Assembly (NCBI GenBank): GCA_905250115.1
Contig: CAJNOI010000098.1
Span: 256,688-320,687, forward strand
Direction of reading: 5' to 3'
Length of the DNA: 64,000 bases
Source of the DNA: Adineta steineri
Taxonomy: Eukaryota; Rotifera; Eurotatoria; Adinetida; Adinetidae
In this document: positions 47,454-60,661 of the stretch, one piece after another
Position numbering within the stretch: position 1 is the stretch's first letter
How the letters are laid out: the number at the start of each line of letters is the position of its first letter
Notes under the pieces: model-generated
Seen by the model: the letters and a program-made list of their open reading frames with translations, nothing else
Database searches by the model: none
What the model was told of the DNA's origin: nothing
Position numbers and translations under genes: made by a program

Positions 47454-48079
47454 CATATACAAACAAAGATTATTAGATAGTATTTTAATGAAAGATTTAT
47501 TTGTGACAGGTCGAATGTATTTTTTGAAATAATCTAATATTAGTAAAATCTTAAATATGAAAAGAATATAGCTGTTTACTTTATTATTTATATATAGATT
47601 TAAAATGATTAGAATAATAAAGTCGAACGAGATGTGTAAAAACGGCTAAGTATAGATGCCAATCATAGTAGACAATTTATCTTATGTCTACTCCTTCACT
47701 CATATCTTAAAAATATGAAAAGAATTGAATAGATTTTTGTAACTGCTATTAAATTATTCTAATTATGTCAATTAAAGAATATAAATATATGAGAAATAAA
47801 ATAAAATCGATAGTCTAAATCATTTTATCAATAAGTTTCTTATTTAAGTTAACGTATTTTTATTATTTTTAGCAAAGATAAAAACTGATAAGAAAATATA
47901 TTATAAAAATTTCAATAATTTCTATTTCAATCTTTGATGTCTACGAAAAATAGATCATTCTCTTGATAAACCAATAAGAAGTAACGAAAAAAACTTAGAA
48001 AGAAAAAAAAAAAGGAATATAATCTCTACTGCAAGTGGATATGAATTAAAAAAGCGATTATTTACATCAGTTTTTTTTT

Positions 48080-48179
48080 NNNNNNNNNNNNNNNNNNNNN
48101 NNNNNNNNNNNNNNNNNNNNNNNNNNNNNNNNNNNNNNNNNNNNNNNNNNNNNNNNNNNNNNNNNNNNNNNNNNNNNNN
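48080..48179. other. Assembly gap
   Basis: 100 Ns preceded by a T homopolymer; the real length is unknown. Confidence 0.98.
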
Positions 48180-48682
48180 ATTACATGAACCACTAGCAAT
48201 TTGAATTTGAACATTTAATTCTAAATCTACAGCTGGTGCAGATGTAATTTCATTTGGTGTATTAGTTGTTATTGATTGATGATCATCGAACATTGATGGA
48301 TCTTGTGATGGAAAACTAGAATAATAAATTTATTATAAAACTAAATCTGAACTGAAATTTTGGAATATTTACCGAATATTAGTATTTGATGTTCGTGTTG
48401 TTCCATTTTCTATATCATCTTCATGTATTGATGATGGTCATCCCCCTTTTCCGAACTATAAACAAACAAAAAAATTAGAAAACTATTCATATAGTTATTA
48501 TTGATCATTTCATATCTCTTTTCAAATTACTTCATGCTTTCTATTAATATCTGATAAGTAGAATCATATGAATTTATTTTATTGTGCTGCTTGAAACAGC
48601 AAAGCAAAGCAATATATTGTATAAAAGCATGGTTTTTTTAAAGAAATTTTGTGTGTATTTAAGGCACGAAATTAAATCTTAC

Positions 48683-48798
48683 ATTCGCCGACGGTGTGAA
48701 CCTGACGACGTGGCAAGTGCGGCTGCGTATACCAGTGAATAACGCCGCGTACTATTAGCATGGATATACGAAGCAATATATGGATTTTTCTTTTTATA
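48683..48798 (-). other. GC-rich putative exon of the decayed large gene
   Basis: Open from an acceptor-like CTCCTAAAG to a donor-like GTAAGA. It reads YSLVYAAALATSSGSHRRR in the middle. GC content is clearly above that of all surrounding DNA, and codons are G/C-ending, unlike other genes here. It may be a conserved exon, a foreign insertion or contamination at an assembly joint. Confidence 0.35.
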
Positions 48799-51700
48799 CT
48801 TTAGGAGAAAAAAAGGTAAGTTAATCAAAAGAAAAACTTACTGAGTATGATGTAATGGTTTACTAGGATCATGTGATTGTGTTCGTTTATGACTTGGTGA
48901 ATCAATACGATTTCGATCACGATTATGACCAGACTAAATAAAAAGATAATTGTATTAAATTTATCTTTGTTTTTTTTTGATATTAATAAACACGAAAATG
49001 ATTCACATGAAACAATGCTATATAATTATAAATATTAAAAAACTAAAACGTATTCGATTTATATAAAAACATGCACATAAATACATAGAAAAGAATATCG
49101 AAAATAAATTAAGATTCGAATCATTGATATATTTGATCGTCGTAATAATTCATTTTGTAGTTGAATAGTAATAATATGTTTTTGTTGCTGTAGTGACTAT
49201 AAAACTTAATTAACTATGCGATACTAGATTTTCATGTATACTTTCATAAGAAACTAATTACTATAAATAGTAATAAATAGCTTACTGTCTCCTTATCTAT
49301 AACACATTCATCATTGCATCTTCTAACTATGCATATCTTGTTAATTCTGCTTTTAATGTTTCATAATATGTTTGAGATCGTCTACTAAATGAAAAATAAA
49401 AAAAAAAGAATACTATATTTCAAATATATTTTACTTTAATATTTTACTCTTTGTCCTACTGTTAAATGTTCATATTCTAATCGTTTTATTCTTTCATCAT
49501 CATCATCATCACTTTCATCAATATTTTTTGTATTACCAGCTTGTATATTTAATAAATTTGAATTTGGTGAAGAATTATTTTCATTATTTAAATGATCAAT
49601 TGGTTCAATTAAATGTGTTGATATTATTATACAAATTAATTGTGAAAAATGTTTACCAATAATTGAATCAAAATTTATATTAATAACTTTCATATTCCAT
49701 TAAAGATTTAAAAACCAGTTTGGACTAGGAGAATTAAGTATGTGTAGCACGTGAATGCATTAAATATTATCTACTTGGTACACAACATACATTTAAAATA
49801 ATATTTGATGGTGATAATGAACGTGTAGGGTTTCTAGTTTTTATTTGTTTGTTGAAAATTTCCTGCAGAATGAAAACAAAAACCTTCAAATGAACCTGAA
49901 CTTAGTATTGTACCACATGAACATCCTGTATCGTCGTTTTATCAAGTATAGAAATAGATTGGTGAGTTATTATTACTGATGATATTAAATTATCTGTTGT
50001 TATTAATTTTGTTGATAAATCATATTGTTGAATATGTATAGCAATACCTAAATCAACAATATGTAATTAAAACATAAGATTAAGTTCTCTATTAGATGTA
50101 AGAGATGCTGGAACATCAACAATTGAACGTAAACGTGTTGAATCATTTGTTGTAATTGTAAATGCACCACGTTGTTCATTCCAATGTTTATATGTACTTT
50201 TATAATTTAATCAGAAAAGTATACCTATATGTAAAAGAAATTGAATGAAAAAAAACAAAACAAGAAGAAGTTTTATGTACCTTTATCAATAGCACCAGGT
50301 TGTCAATAGAAACTTGGTTTTGTTAAACGAATAAAATATGCTTCTTTATCTGAATCATCCGACTAAAACAGGAATTAAGTTTTTATAATTTTATATTATT
50401 CTATATTTTCACATAGTAAAGGTGTGAGTGAGGGTATTTGTCAATGTTATATCTGACTCGAAAAACGTTTTTGTTAAAAGAGAAAAGAACTTTAAACTTA
50501 CTTGTAATGAATGTTGTTAAAAATAATTTTGTTTCAAAATAAACACCATCTTGAAAACTACCTGTATGTAATAATTAACCTAAACCAAATTTAATATTTA
50601 TGAGAGCATTAATTAATGGTTTATTGTAGAGTAATGAAGAATTTTTTTCATCATAATTTGTTAATTTAACAGCTATTGGTGCTTTTTTATCACCATTTTC
50701 AAATTTAACTATTATATTTGATGACGTTCGTCACATAACTTCAAAACCTTTCATTGATATGTAAACAATGTTAGTGGTATTGTTTGTTGATCTTTTTTCG
50801 GTTCGACATCATCATCTACATTTTTTATATCTGTTGAACCAGTACGTATAACAAGTACTATTGCTGATGATGATAATAAACGTGTATGTTTTGTTGTTGC
50901 TCCAAAATGAAATTGATCAAATCGAGAAACTTTTCCAAGAATTTTCTTTATTTCACGTATAATTACTTTTGAAACAAAAACTAATTGTGGCAAAAAAATC
51001 AGCTGTTATAGTTAATTTAAGTACATCATTTTTTGTATGAAGATTGAAATGATCTTTTGTTTTATTTTTTTATTCTTGTTCAATAGAATAATTTCCATAA
51101 CAACGTATTACAGGAAAATCAATTCGTAGATGATTATCTGAACTAACTGTTGGAGGTTGTTGATGATCATAATTATTATTATTTAACAAATGTAAAGCAT
51201 GTTCATGTATAATAGCTGTAAAACGTGATTTCATTCCACTAATGTTAGTAACGCCTATTTTATATTGAATTTTTAATGTTGAAAGAAGTGTTGGAGAAAA
51301 TATCATTTTCTGACAATGTGCTGTTGTATGAACTCCAAAAAATAGGTCGTTTCGATGATGTAAATATATTTTGTTGAATTTCTAATAGACGTGGATTAAT
51401 ATTACGATTAATTAGATCTTTATGACGTGTACCTAAACGTTTTTAGTTGTTGTTTGTTCTAATGGGATTGGTGTATGAGGCTCTTCAATAGTATCATCTG
51501 AACTTGTATTAATTAATTCATTATCTGCATTAGTTGTTGTTGGTATTGGCGATGTTTGTTGTGTATCATCGGGAAAAAATTCTTGAAAATAGGATGTTAT
51601 TAAACGACCAGTACGATTAACAAGATCATGAACTTCTTGTGGTTTTAATGGTGCATCCATTGTAGTTGTACCCATATTTGTTACAACACTTAATATTAAA

Positions 51701-52474
51701 TTAATGTCACGTGTTTGAAGTGATGTTAATGCTTGAGATTTACCAACAATTATATCAAGAGCAGATATTTACCGATTAGACGATGATGGATGAATTATTG
51801 AAATATTTGTCGATGGAAAATTATCGGTATGCGTAGAAAAAGTTTTTTTAAAGAAAGAGATGTTGAACCAATTTGAAGAATTAATAAACCATCATATCTA
51901 AATATTAGATTTAATTCAAAATAATATAATATTTGGTTGAAGATTCATATTAATTAGAGTATTACGATTAAATTGTTCAAGAAGTTTAGTAATAAATTGA
52001 CTAAAAGGATGTGAAAGAAGATATTTTGTTTTTGTAGTAAATAATTCATAGAGTTTACTTTGTGAGGGTGGGTTTATGAGTATTATTACGAAGTTTTAAT
52101 AAATCAAAATGTACTAAATAATTCAAATTTGAACTTTTCTTTTTTGCTTAGAAATGATAAAATTGAAATGTTTTCTAAGTATTACATATATGTATTATTA
52201 ATGATAATTGTAAGTCTATTCATTGATAGATTTATTTAAAAGTGTATTCATATGATTGATGATGAAATTGATTTATGTTTAATAGAAAAATAAAATTTAA
52301 GATTTTTACCGAAAAAATTTCTCAGTTTTAATTGTTAAGAAATCTACAAATGTTTTTCTACTACGACAACTAATATATATGAAATAGATTTAATGAATAA
52401 GAAAAAACAAATAAGAAGTTTAGAAATGAATAAATTATAAATACTTGAATAAATAAGATAATTGCGAATATATT

Positions 52475-55400
52475 TTAATTTTGAGCATCTAAAACATGTA
52501 ATCGAGTATTATTAATGAATGAATGTATTCTGAGTTGTTCTAACATTTCATGAGAAATACTTTCTTCTGGTTTCTTTCTAATAGCTACTATTTGATAAGA
52601 TTCATATGATTGTATACGACGCATTTGTGTAATAAGATTTAAGCATGTGTAGATATAGAGGATGAAGAAGGCAATAATAATATTTGTAAAGCATAGATAT
52701 CATTTGGTGATATTTTATTTTTTTGATTAGATAATTTCTGAATAAATAATGTAAATAAATTCTAATTAACATCTCATATTTGAGTAATAGAAAAAAGAGT
52801 TGAAGTATTATTTTGATTCGAACGAAGTTGACAAATCATATTTTCTAAACCAGTATATGTTGATGTATTTTATAATTGAACTTCATTTTCATTAATTAAA
52901 TCAAAATCGGAATCATATTCTTTTATAGCTGATGATGTTGTTTGTTCTTTTTCATTGAGTTTATTATAAATAATTGTTGCAATTGTTTCAATTGAAAGTC
53001 CTTGAAGAAGATCAACTAATGGTATATAAATGCCAGTTTCTAGACCTAACCAATTATATAATGAAACAGGAGCTAATGAATCCATACCTTGACTAACAAG
53101 TGAACGATCAACACTAGCTGCACCTAATAATCGTGCAACAGCTGATTGAGTTCGTTCAATAATAGTTTCTTTTTTATTCATACTAGACTTAGTGGAATTG
53201 TTTTTTCCTGACGATGAGATGTGATCAAATTTCATCTCTTTATAACGTTGATGAACTACTTTTCTTAAATAAGATGTAGCTAATGTTGGATAATTTCGAT
53301 GTAATATTTGCCAATTAACAGCAAAAATAACAGGACATGGACAAATCCTTTGAGTTTGATGAAAACATTTAATTATTTCGAATATAGTTACTGTTGGCAT
53401 TAATTCAAAACCTTGTGTAACTTTTAAAGTACTGAGCATTTCTTTATGACGATGAAACATTCCAGCACCACTTACAGCTGGTAAACTAATTGAGAGTGCT
53501 CTTAAATTAAGTTTTTCAAAACGATAATGAGCAAGTGCATCAAGAAATTGATTACCGGCATTATAACCAGCAGATGCAACTTCAAGTAAATGATTTCGAA
53601 TTGATGAAAACATAATAAAGAAATGAATAGGTGCATGAAGAAGTTGTGTAGCCTGATGAAGATACCAAGCAGCACGAAATTTTGTTGATAAAACAAGTGA
53701 TAAATGTTCTTGTGTTAAATTACCTAAAGTACGATCTTCTGCAACAACAGCACTATGAATAATACCACAAATAGGATAAGAAGTTTTTTGAAATCTTTCA
53801 ATTAAATCATGAACTTGTTGAAAATTTGTTACATCTGCTTGAACAACATCAACATGAGCATTATATTGTTTTGCTGTTCGTTTTAATTTTAACCAATCAT
53901 CATATTGTGGATTTGAAGGTTGTTCAAGTTGAACTAATGTTCGACGACTCATAAGTGCTATATGTTTGACACCTCGTTTTTCAATCATCCACCGAGACAT
54001 TGTTAAACCAAGACCACCAGATATTTAAATTGTTCCTTGATTACAAACTTCTGATGAAAACATTGTATTGTCACTTACAACTATTGAGTAAGAAAAAATG
54101 AAAAAAATAAAAATTGAAAAAAAAGAAAGATATGATTACCTTTTAATAAACTAGTAGATTGTTTTTTATTAATAGTTAATGGTTGATCAGATGAAGTTAT
54201 ACGAAAAACAGTTTTACCCATAACTTGACCACTATTACATCTTAATAATGCTTCTATTACTTGAGATGGTTCATAAGTAACTGTTGGTTCAACAGCACGC
54301 AATTTATGTTGTATAAATAAATCAATTGCTTCTTCTAGCATAACACGAATAAGAGGTGATACATGATCAGCAAGTCCAGCGAAGTCAGTCACATGAAAAC
54401 TACAATCTGTTCGTAATTGAAACATTGATAAATTACCATTATGATAAATATCTCGTTTACCCCATTCAACAAAATGACCATGATATGCTAATAATTTAAT
54501 TGATTCTTTTAATAAATTACATGATAATGAATTAACAATAACATCAACACCTTGTGGGAGAATTCGATGTATATCATTAACAAAAGAAGCATCTCGACTA
54601 TTAAATACATGTTCAATACCATAATGTTCACGAAGAAAACGTCGTTTTTCTTCAGTTCCAGCTGTAGCAATAATACGAGCACCACTATATTGACAATATT
54701 GAATACACATTTGACTTGCAGCACCTGTTGCAGCATGAATAAGAACAGTTTGACCAGCTTGCAAATGAATACGATATTTAAGAGAATATATAACTGTTAA
54801 AAGTGGAGTTGGCATACCACATAATTGTTCATCAGTAAGAGGACATTCAGATGGAATACGTATTATAAGTTGTGAATTAATCATAATATGGAAATGATAT
54901 GTACCAAGACTAGTATTACCTACAACATGATCACCAACCTGATAATTAGTTGTAGGACATGCACGTGCAATGGTACCAACAAAATCTGAGCCTGGTTCTG
55001 TATCTTGATTAACTCTTGGTAGATTTTCATCAGATTGTGCAAATGTACATGTATATAGATAAAGATCATGTGATTTGAGTACATCACGAAAATTATTACC
55101 AACACAATGAACACGAACGTCTAAGATATCTGATGGTAATAATTCTTTTTCTCTATCTTCTTCAATCCATGTTAATTCAGAAAGAAAACGAGATTGTGGT
55201 ACACAAAGACGAAATGGTTTTTGATCAGTATCTCGTTTAGGAATAATAGAAATTTGTTCTAATTTAGATTTCTCTTGTTCGTCATCAGCAGATTTTTGTA
55301 ACATTTCATAATGCCATGTTAAATGTTGAATTTGATTTTGATTTGTATTATTAAGACAAAGAACAACTTCACAAGTATCAGTTGAATATCTTGAATTAAT

Positions 55401-58400
55401 CATATATTCTATTAAAGTATAAATAAATATTAATTTATTATGTAATGATGTTTGAAGATCAATAAGTTTTCATCGATGTCGTTCATATTCAGTTATTAAA
55501 CTTCGTGCAAGCCGAATAAATGGTGATGCAATTATATTAAGATTTGAATTATTATTAAATTGAGCATGATCTGTAAGAACATATACGAATGGATAAAAAT
55601 ATGGTGATGATTTTTGAATTGTTTGAAGAATAAGTGATAATGTTCCACATATAAGTTCTTCATTTTGTTTAAATGCTAAATCATCATTATTTTCATTAAG
55701 TGCTACTTGATCAAGTTGCCATGCAAAAATAATAGATACTTGTTGATAAGTAGTTAATAGAACTGGTGTTACAGAACAAATCATATCTAAAGTTGAATTA
55801 CGAATATCAAAAATTCGAATATTTGAACATGGTAATAATGTTGATAGAATATGACTGAAACTATTTTTATTATTTTGATCATCTTTGGTAAATATTAACC
55901 ATGATTGATTTTTTCTTTCATCAAGCGTCTGTAATATTTCCTTAGATATTGTTTTTTGACTAATAATTAATGTACTTTCATTTTGATTTGTTGTTGATTC
56001 AATAATATTAAATCCATCGATTTGTTTTAACAATATCATTCATTGTTGAATATTATTTAATGCACGATTATTATCATCAGATGACCACCATTGATCATTA
56101 AAACCAAAAATAAGATCAAAATAAAGAGGAATATGAACTAGTTCAAGTAATAAAAGAAGACCATTAGGAACAAGTAAACGACGAAGAGAAATTAAAGAAT
56201 TTGTTAAATCCTGATTTCCTAGAAGTTGATTTGCAGAAAATATAAGATCAAATGATTCGAATGGTATTTGTTCAAGTGTTTTACTATCATATAAATCAAT
56301 TGTTTCACCTTATATAATAGATAAATTTTTTGTTTGATTATTTATATGTGTATTAAATGTTTGTTAAGTATTTGCAAGTTGTGTTGGATCAGAATCTGCA
56401 TAATGTAAATCAATTAATAAACCTGTTTGTTGTGATAAATTGAGGAGAAGATCAAGCGTAGGTAAAGCATCTGAACAACCACGATCAGTTAACCAAAATA
56501 TACGTAGCCGATAATTCTGAAATGAATTATCTTTAGTTTGTTGTTGTTCATATTGTAATTGTAAATATTGACAAATCGAATAAAAAATTTATTCAATTTC
56601 ATCATCATCAAGAAATATATCTAATCCATTTTTTTTCTCCATTAAGAATATCTTTTAAATGTAAACCATATTTATTTAATATGATTAAAAGTAGTTTTAA
56701 ACGAGGAAAACGTTCAATTAATTGAGTAAGACGAAGATGTGTTGAATGCCATGTTACTTCGTTATGTAAAGTTGAAGCAAGAGAACGACATGCATTTAAT
56801 AATGGATGATGTTGTTGATTTAAATCAAGATCTTTAATTACCATTTGAGAATAATAAGCAGCTAATTCATTAAATGGTTCTATTGATTAAATTGAATCTT
56901 GATTACTAATAGAATTAAGTTCATTATTAAGAATTTGATTAGGTGATGGAAGTAAATGTGATATATGTTTTATTATTGGTGAATCAGTCCATACTCTTTT
57001 CATACAATAATCTTTTATAATTGTATCTAAATATGTTTTATAATCAGTATTAGGTAAATCAGTTGTTAGATTTAATTTGTCATAAACTGTTTTTTCCATT
57101 GACCATCGACCAGACTGTACACCTTGAACTTGTTGAATAACAATACTTTCAAATGTAAATACTGGTTCTTCTATTTTATTATTCATTGGAAATATCCATA
57201 GATCAAGACTATATGTTCCTTCTTGACCTATACCACATATATTATCATGATACTTTTCACGTACTTCGATATTTGTTGATTGATTCATTTTTGCTTTTAT
57301 CTTATTTGAATAAATAGATTTTAGAATACGTACAGGAAGAAATGTTGTTTCAACACCTGGTAATAGAACTAGATATGGATGAAATAAATAATAAGATGAA
57401 CAATTATTATTATCATTTGATAATTGAGATATAATTGTAGTTGAAGTACCATGTAATGTTTTGAATTTTTGAAAACTAGATCCATATTGATAACCACGTG
57501 TTTAAAGATGTACATAAGCACTTGGTATATGTTGTGTTGTCCATATATTAGGTATCGTTAATGATTTTTGTTATTTAGAATCTATTTCAATTTTACCTTG
57601 TGCATGTAAAGTAAATTCATTTAATGAATATTTATTACGATTATCTTGATTACAAAATATAATATACCATTCACGCATTGGCATAATTATTTGTGTAAAT
57701 ACTTCCATCAATTCATGTTCATTAAGAATAAGTGCTTTAATAAAGTTTACGTCTTCAAAAATAAGTGTTAGTTGTTGTTGATCATCCTCTTTTGGGGGAA
57801 GTAATTGATGACAAGCAGTTGTTACGAGTTCAAGATAAGCAGCAGCCGGGAAAAGAATTGCATCTTGAATTTTATGATCTTTTAAGAAAGCATGTTGTGG
57901 TACATTAATATTAATGAGACTTTTTCATTGTTGCACTTGTTTGTTCATTTAATTGACGAATACCAAATAATGGGTGAGTAGATATACGATTAGTTAAACG
58001 TTGTATAGATGAACCTTTTGATTCACACCAACATGAACTCAAATGAAATTTATATAATGGAAAATTATCAAAATATTCTTCATGATTTTTCAACGATAAA
58101 ATTTAACGAGTATGAAAATATTGTTGCCATACTTGAGATGATGCTGCAAGTTGTGCTAGACTAGTAAGTAATGTTATTTGTTCATTTTCTTTTCTTTTTA
58201 ATGTTGGAAGAATAAGTGATGATTGCTGTTGATTTGTTAATTCACAACATTCATGAATAGATGTACCTAAAATTGGATGTGATGAAATTTCAAGAAAAAC
58301 ATTTGCTGCTTCATCTTTTATAATTAATATTATAGCATCATAAAATCGAACAGTTTGTCTTACATTTGACTATCAACTGGCATATTATCATCAGTAACAC

Positions 58401-60661
58401 TTGAATAAAGTTTTGCTTGTGCACATATCAGATTAAATATTTGTTTTTGATCTTTTATTGAATATCCACGAATATTTTTTTTAATGATAATAACATATCT
58501 TTTTCAATATCAAATCGATTCATTTGATATGAATGAAATACATTTTCAATACAAAGATGTGCTTTGAATACATTTGGATAAGATATGGTAAGAACTTGTT
58601 GTATTTCGTCAATAATGTTTTCATCACCACTTATTGTTGCTCGACGACGACTATTAACAACAGCAATACAAGCCAAATGTTCAATACCTTTCGAAAGTTT
58701 GTTTTCTACTTCTTCTTCGCTCATTGAAACAGCTAACATACGAACAGCTTCTTCTAAATTTAAACAACCAGCAACAAAAGCAGCTGCTTGATCACCACCA
58801 CTATGTGGTATAATAGATGATGGATAAATATTCCATGAAACAAGTAAAGCTGCTAATGCAACTTGTATAGCAAATAAAGTTGGTTGAGCAATATTTGTAT
58901 CATTAATACGAGATTCTTGTTTATTTATCTTTTTAATTAATTCTTCTAATAATCTCCATTCACCATTGTTAATTTTTGTCATTTCTCCATCAATTAAACT
59001 AATCCATTTATTAAATAATGGTTCACTTTCATATAATTGTCTACCCATAACCCACCATTGTGGACCTTGTCCACTAAAAACGAAACATATTTTCTGTGCG
59101 AATCGTTTTGTTAGACGTGATGATTGTGAGATCTGGTAATGCTTTTTTAGTAAGAAAAGCATTGATTTGTTCTTGTAATTATTGGCGATTAAGACAAATA
59201 AAGATTGCTAAATGTTGATAACTAATTGTTCTTTTAAGAAGAAGTTTTTGTGATATACGTTGAAGAAAAACTTGATCATCATCATCTATATCATTAACTG
59301 ATGATTAAAAGATTGACAACTTTTTGCTAAATGAGAAGAAATAAATTATTTAATGAATAAAAAGAAAAAAGAACTTACTTGAAAAAATAAAAATAAAATA
59401 TTATCTGCTTTTAATATGATTTTCATCGATATAACCATTTTCAATTGATGTTTTATTTGACTGATATTCTTCAATGATAGAATGTGTCGTTGAACCAACC
59501 GTTTCGAATAAATTAACACCAATAGCTGTTTTTTCATTATTTGAAACGGACGGAAAAGGTAGAAAATTTTGAAGAATATGTAGATTATATTTTTGTGCTT
59601 CTATTTTAGGATTAAGTGAAGTAAATTGTATATTTGTTGTAATACCACGATGATACATACACATAGCAACTTTAATAAGTGATATAACACCAGCTGCACC
59701 TTCTGTATGTCCTAAATTACTTTTAATTAAATCTAATAATAATGGTGGATCAAGATTTGATCGATTAAAAAATCGATCTAAACAATTAGCTTCAATTGGA
59801 TCGCCATCACGTTCAGCATCACTTAATTGTTTTAATAATTAAAGACCAAGACCATCATCTAGACACAATATTTAAATTGAAATGTATTTCTAGATAAAAA
59901 AAACTAATCAACTGAATTTACCTTTAGCATAACTATTAGCATCAACACTAAATGATCGACTTCTTCCACCAGGTGATTGTGCACCAATAAATGAATGTTG
60001 TAGAAAACTTTCTGGTGTAAGAATCCATTAACACCACCACATACAGCCGTGTCAGCTTCATTTGTACGGAGACATTGCACAGCCATATGTAAAGTTTCTC
60101 AAGAAGATGAACAAGCAACATCTAATGATACATTTGGATCATGTAAATTAAAATGATATAATAAACTAGTAGGTCCATAAAATCTTGATTCGATGTTCAG
60201 GTCTCACACGAGCTGCTGCAATTACATGATCTGTTGAAAATTATCCAGTATGCACTGATGTTTTTGTACCCGACATTTTTTCAATACTGTATCCATCACC
60301 ATCAAGTAAATCAACAAATTTTAATATAGGTGATCTATGACATGGATCAATATTGGCTGGTTCAGCATCTGACAAAACCAAAAAAATGTGGTTTAGATTT
60401 ATCTCATTGCTGATTTGACATAAAATAACCAGCACGAAGAAGTTTTTGGTGAAGTTGTCCATTATTGTCCATATTAAGCATATGACCAATAAATGATTCA
60501 AGATCAAATCGATCAATTGTTATTGCACTACCAGCATCTTGACTTTCTTTTAATGTATACCATAAATCATTTGCATAATAAATATCACCTGCGAATTCAC
60601 ATGCTATACCTATAACAGCTATTGGTTCTAATGATGTACTATTATTATTTATAGTTGCCAT
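52475..60661 (-). pseudogene. Decayed highly reducing type I polyketide synthase (KS-AT-DH-MT-ER-KR-ACP)
   Basis: Domains can be read in order. KS from the ATG at 60661 (IAVIGIACEFAG; VACSSS with active Cys near 60105; SNLGHTEGAAG near 59720). AT 58455-59162 (FSGQGPQW; PHSGGD with active Ser). DH about 57900-56900 (FLKDHKIQ with catalytic His; RGYQYGSSFQ). Methyltransferase about 56620-56040. A KR-like structural part 55470-56039. ER 54081-55403 (HAATGAASQMCIQYCQYSG). KR plus ACP 52870-54000 (SAGYNAGNQFLD; SQGMDSLAP with the phosphopantetheine Ser). A tail runs to 52475. Lesions include stops at 54025-54027, 55470-55472, 56040-56042, 56310-56312, 56364-56366, 56887-56889 and about 57500, one directly after CSSS, and a frameshift near 56625. 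Introns remain, e.g. about 54080-54140. Horizontally acquired PKS/NRPS genes are known from bdelloids; this copy is dead. Confidence 0.88.

Larger units (their letters stand above)
41853..47954. other. 6-kb AT-rich gene desert
   Basis: No ORF longer than about 60 codons on either strand and no recognised motif. Two telomere-like paired repeats lie at 43482-43585 and 47361-47453. The rest is dominated by A/T runs. It may once have held the 5' end of decayed genes, but nothing is readable now. Confidence 0.55.
47955..52100 (-). pseudogene. Decayed large gene, possibly a bridge-like lipid-transfer (BLTP1/VPS13-type) protein
   Basis: A series of protein-like minus-strand segments runs from about 52060 to 47955: LYELFTTKTKYLLSHPFSQF, YDGLLILQIGSTSLSL, SLQTRDINLILSVVTN, KIGVTNISGMKSRF, INALINIKFGLG and VDLELNVQIQIASGSC. 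Between and within them are in-frame stops (after SSSNR, after GFEVM, after IKFGLG, after LTRYA) and frame changes. Short putative exons with GT..AG edges occur at 48841-48936 and 48683-48798. A 100-N gap interrupts at 48080-48179. The long repetitive beta-rich style recalls BLTP1 (Tweek) or VPS13-like tubes that move lipids at membrane contacts. I am not sure of this. That it is a broken coding gene is more certain than its family. Confidence 0.45.

Noticed and set aside
39291-60661. Alternative genetic code or stop readthrough as explanation for the in-frame stops
   Set aside because: TAA, TAG and TGA all occur, at positions that suggest different original residues (Trp, Leu, Gln). Frameshifts are also present, and nearby genes such as the ABC transporter have none, so decay is simpler.
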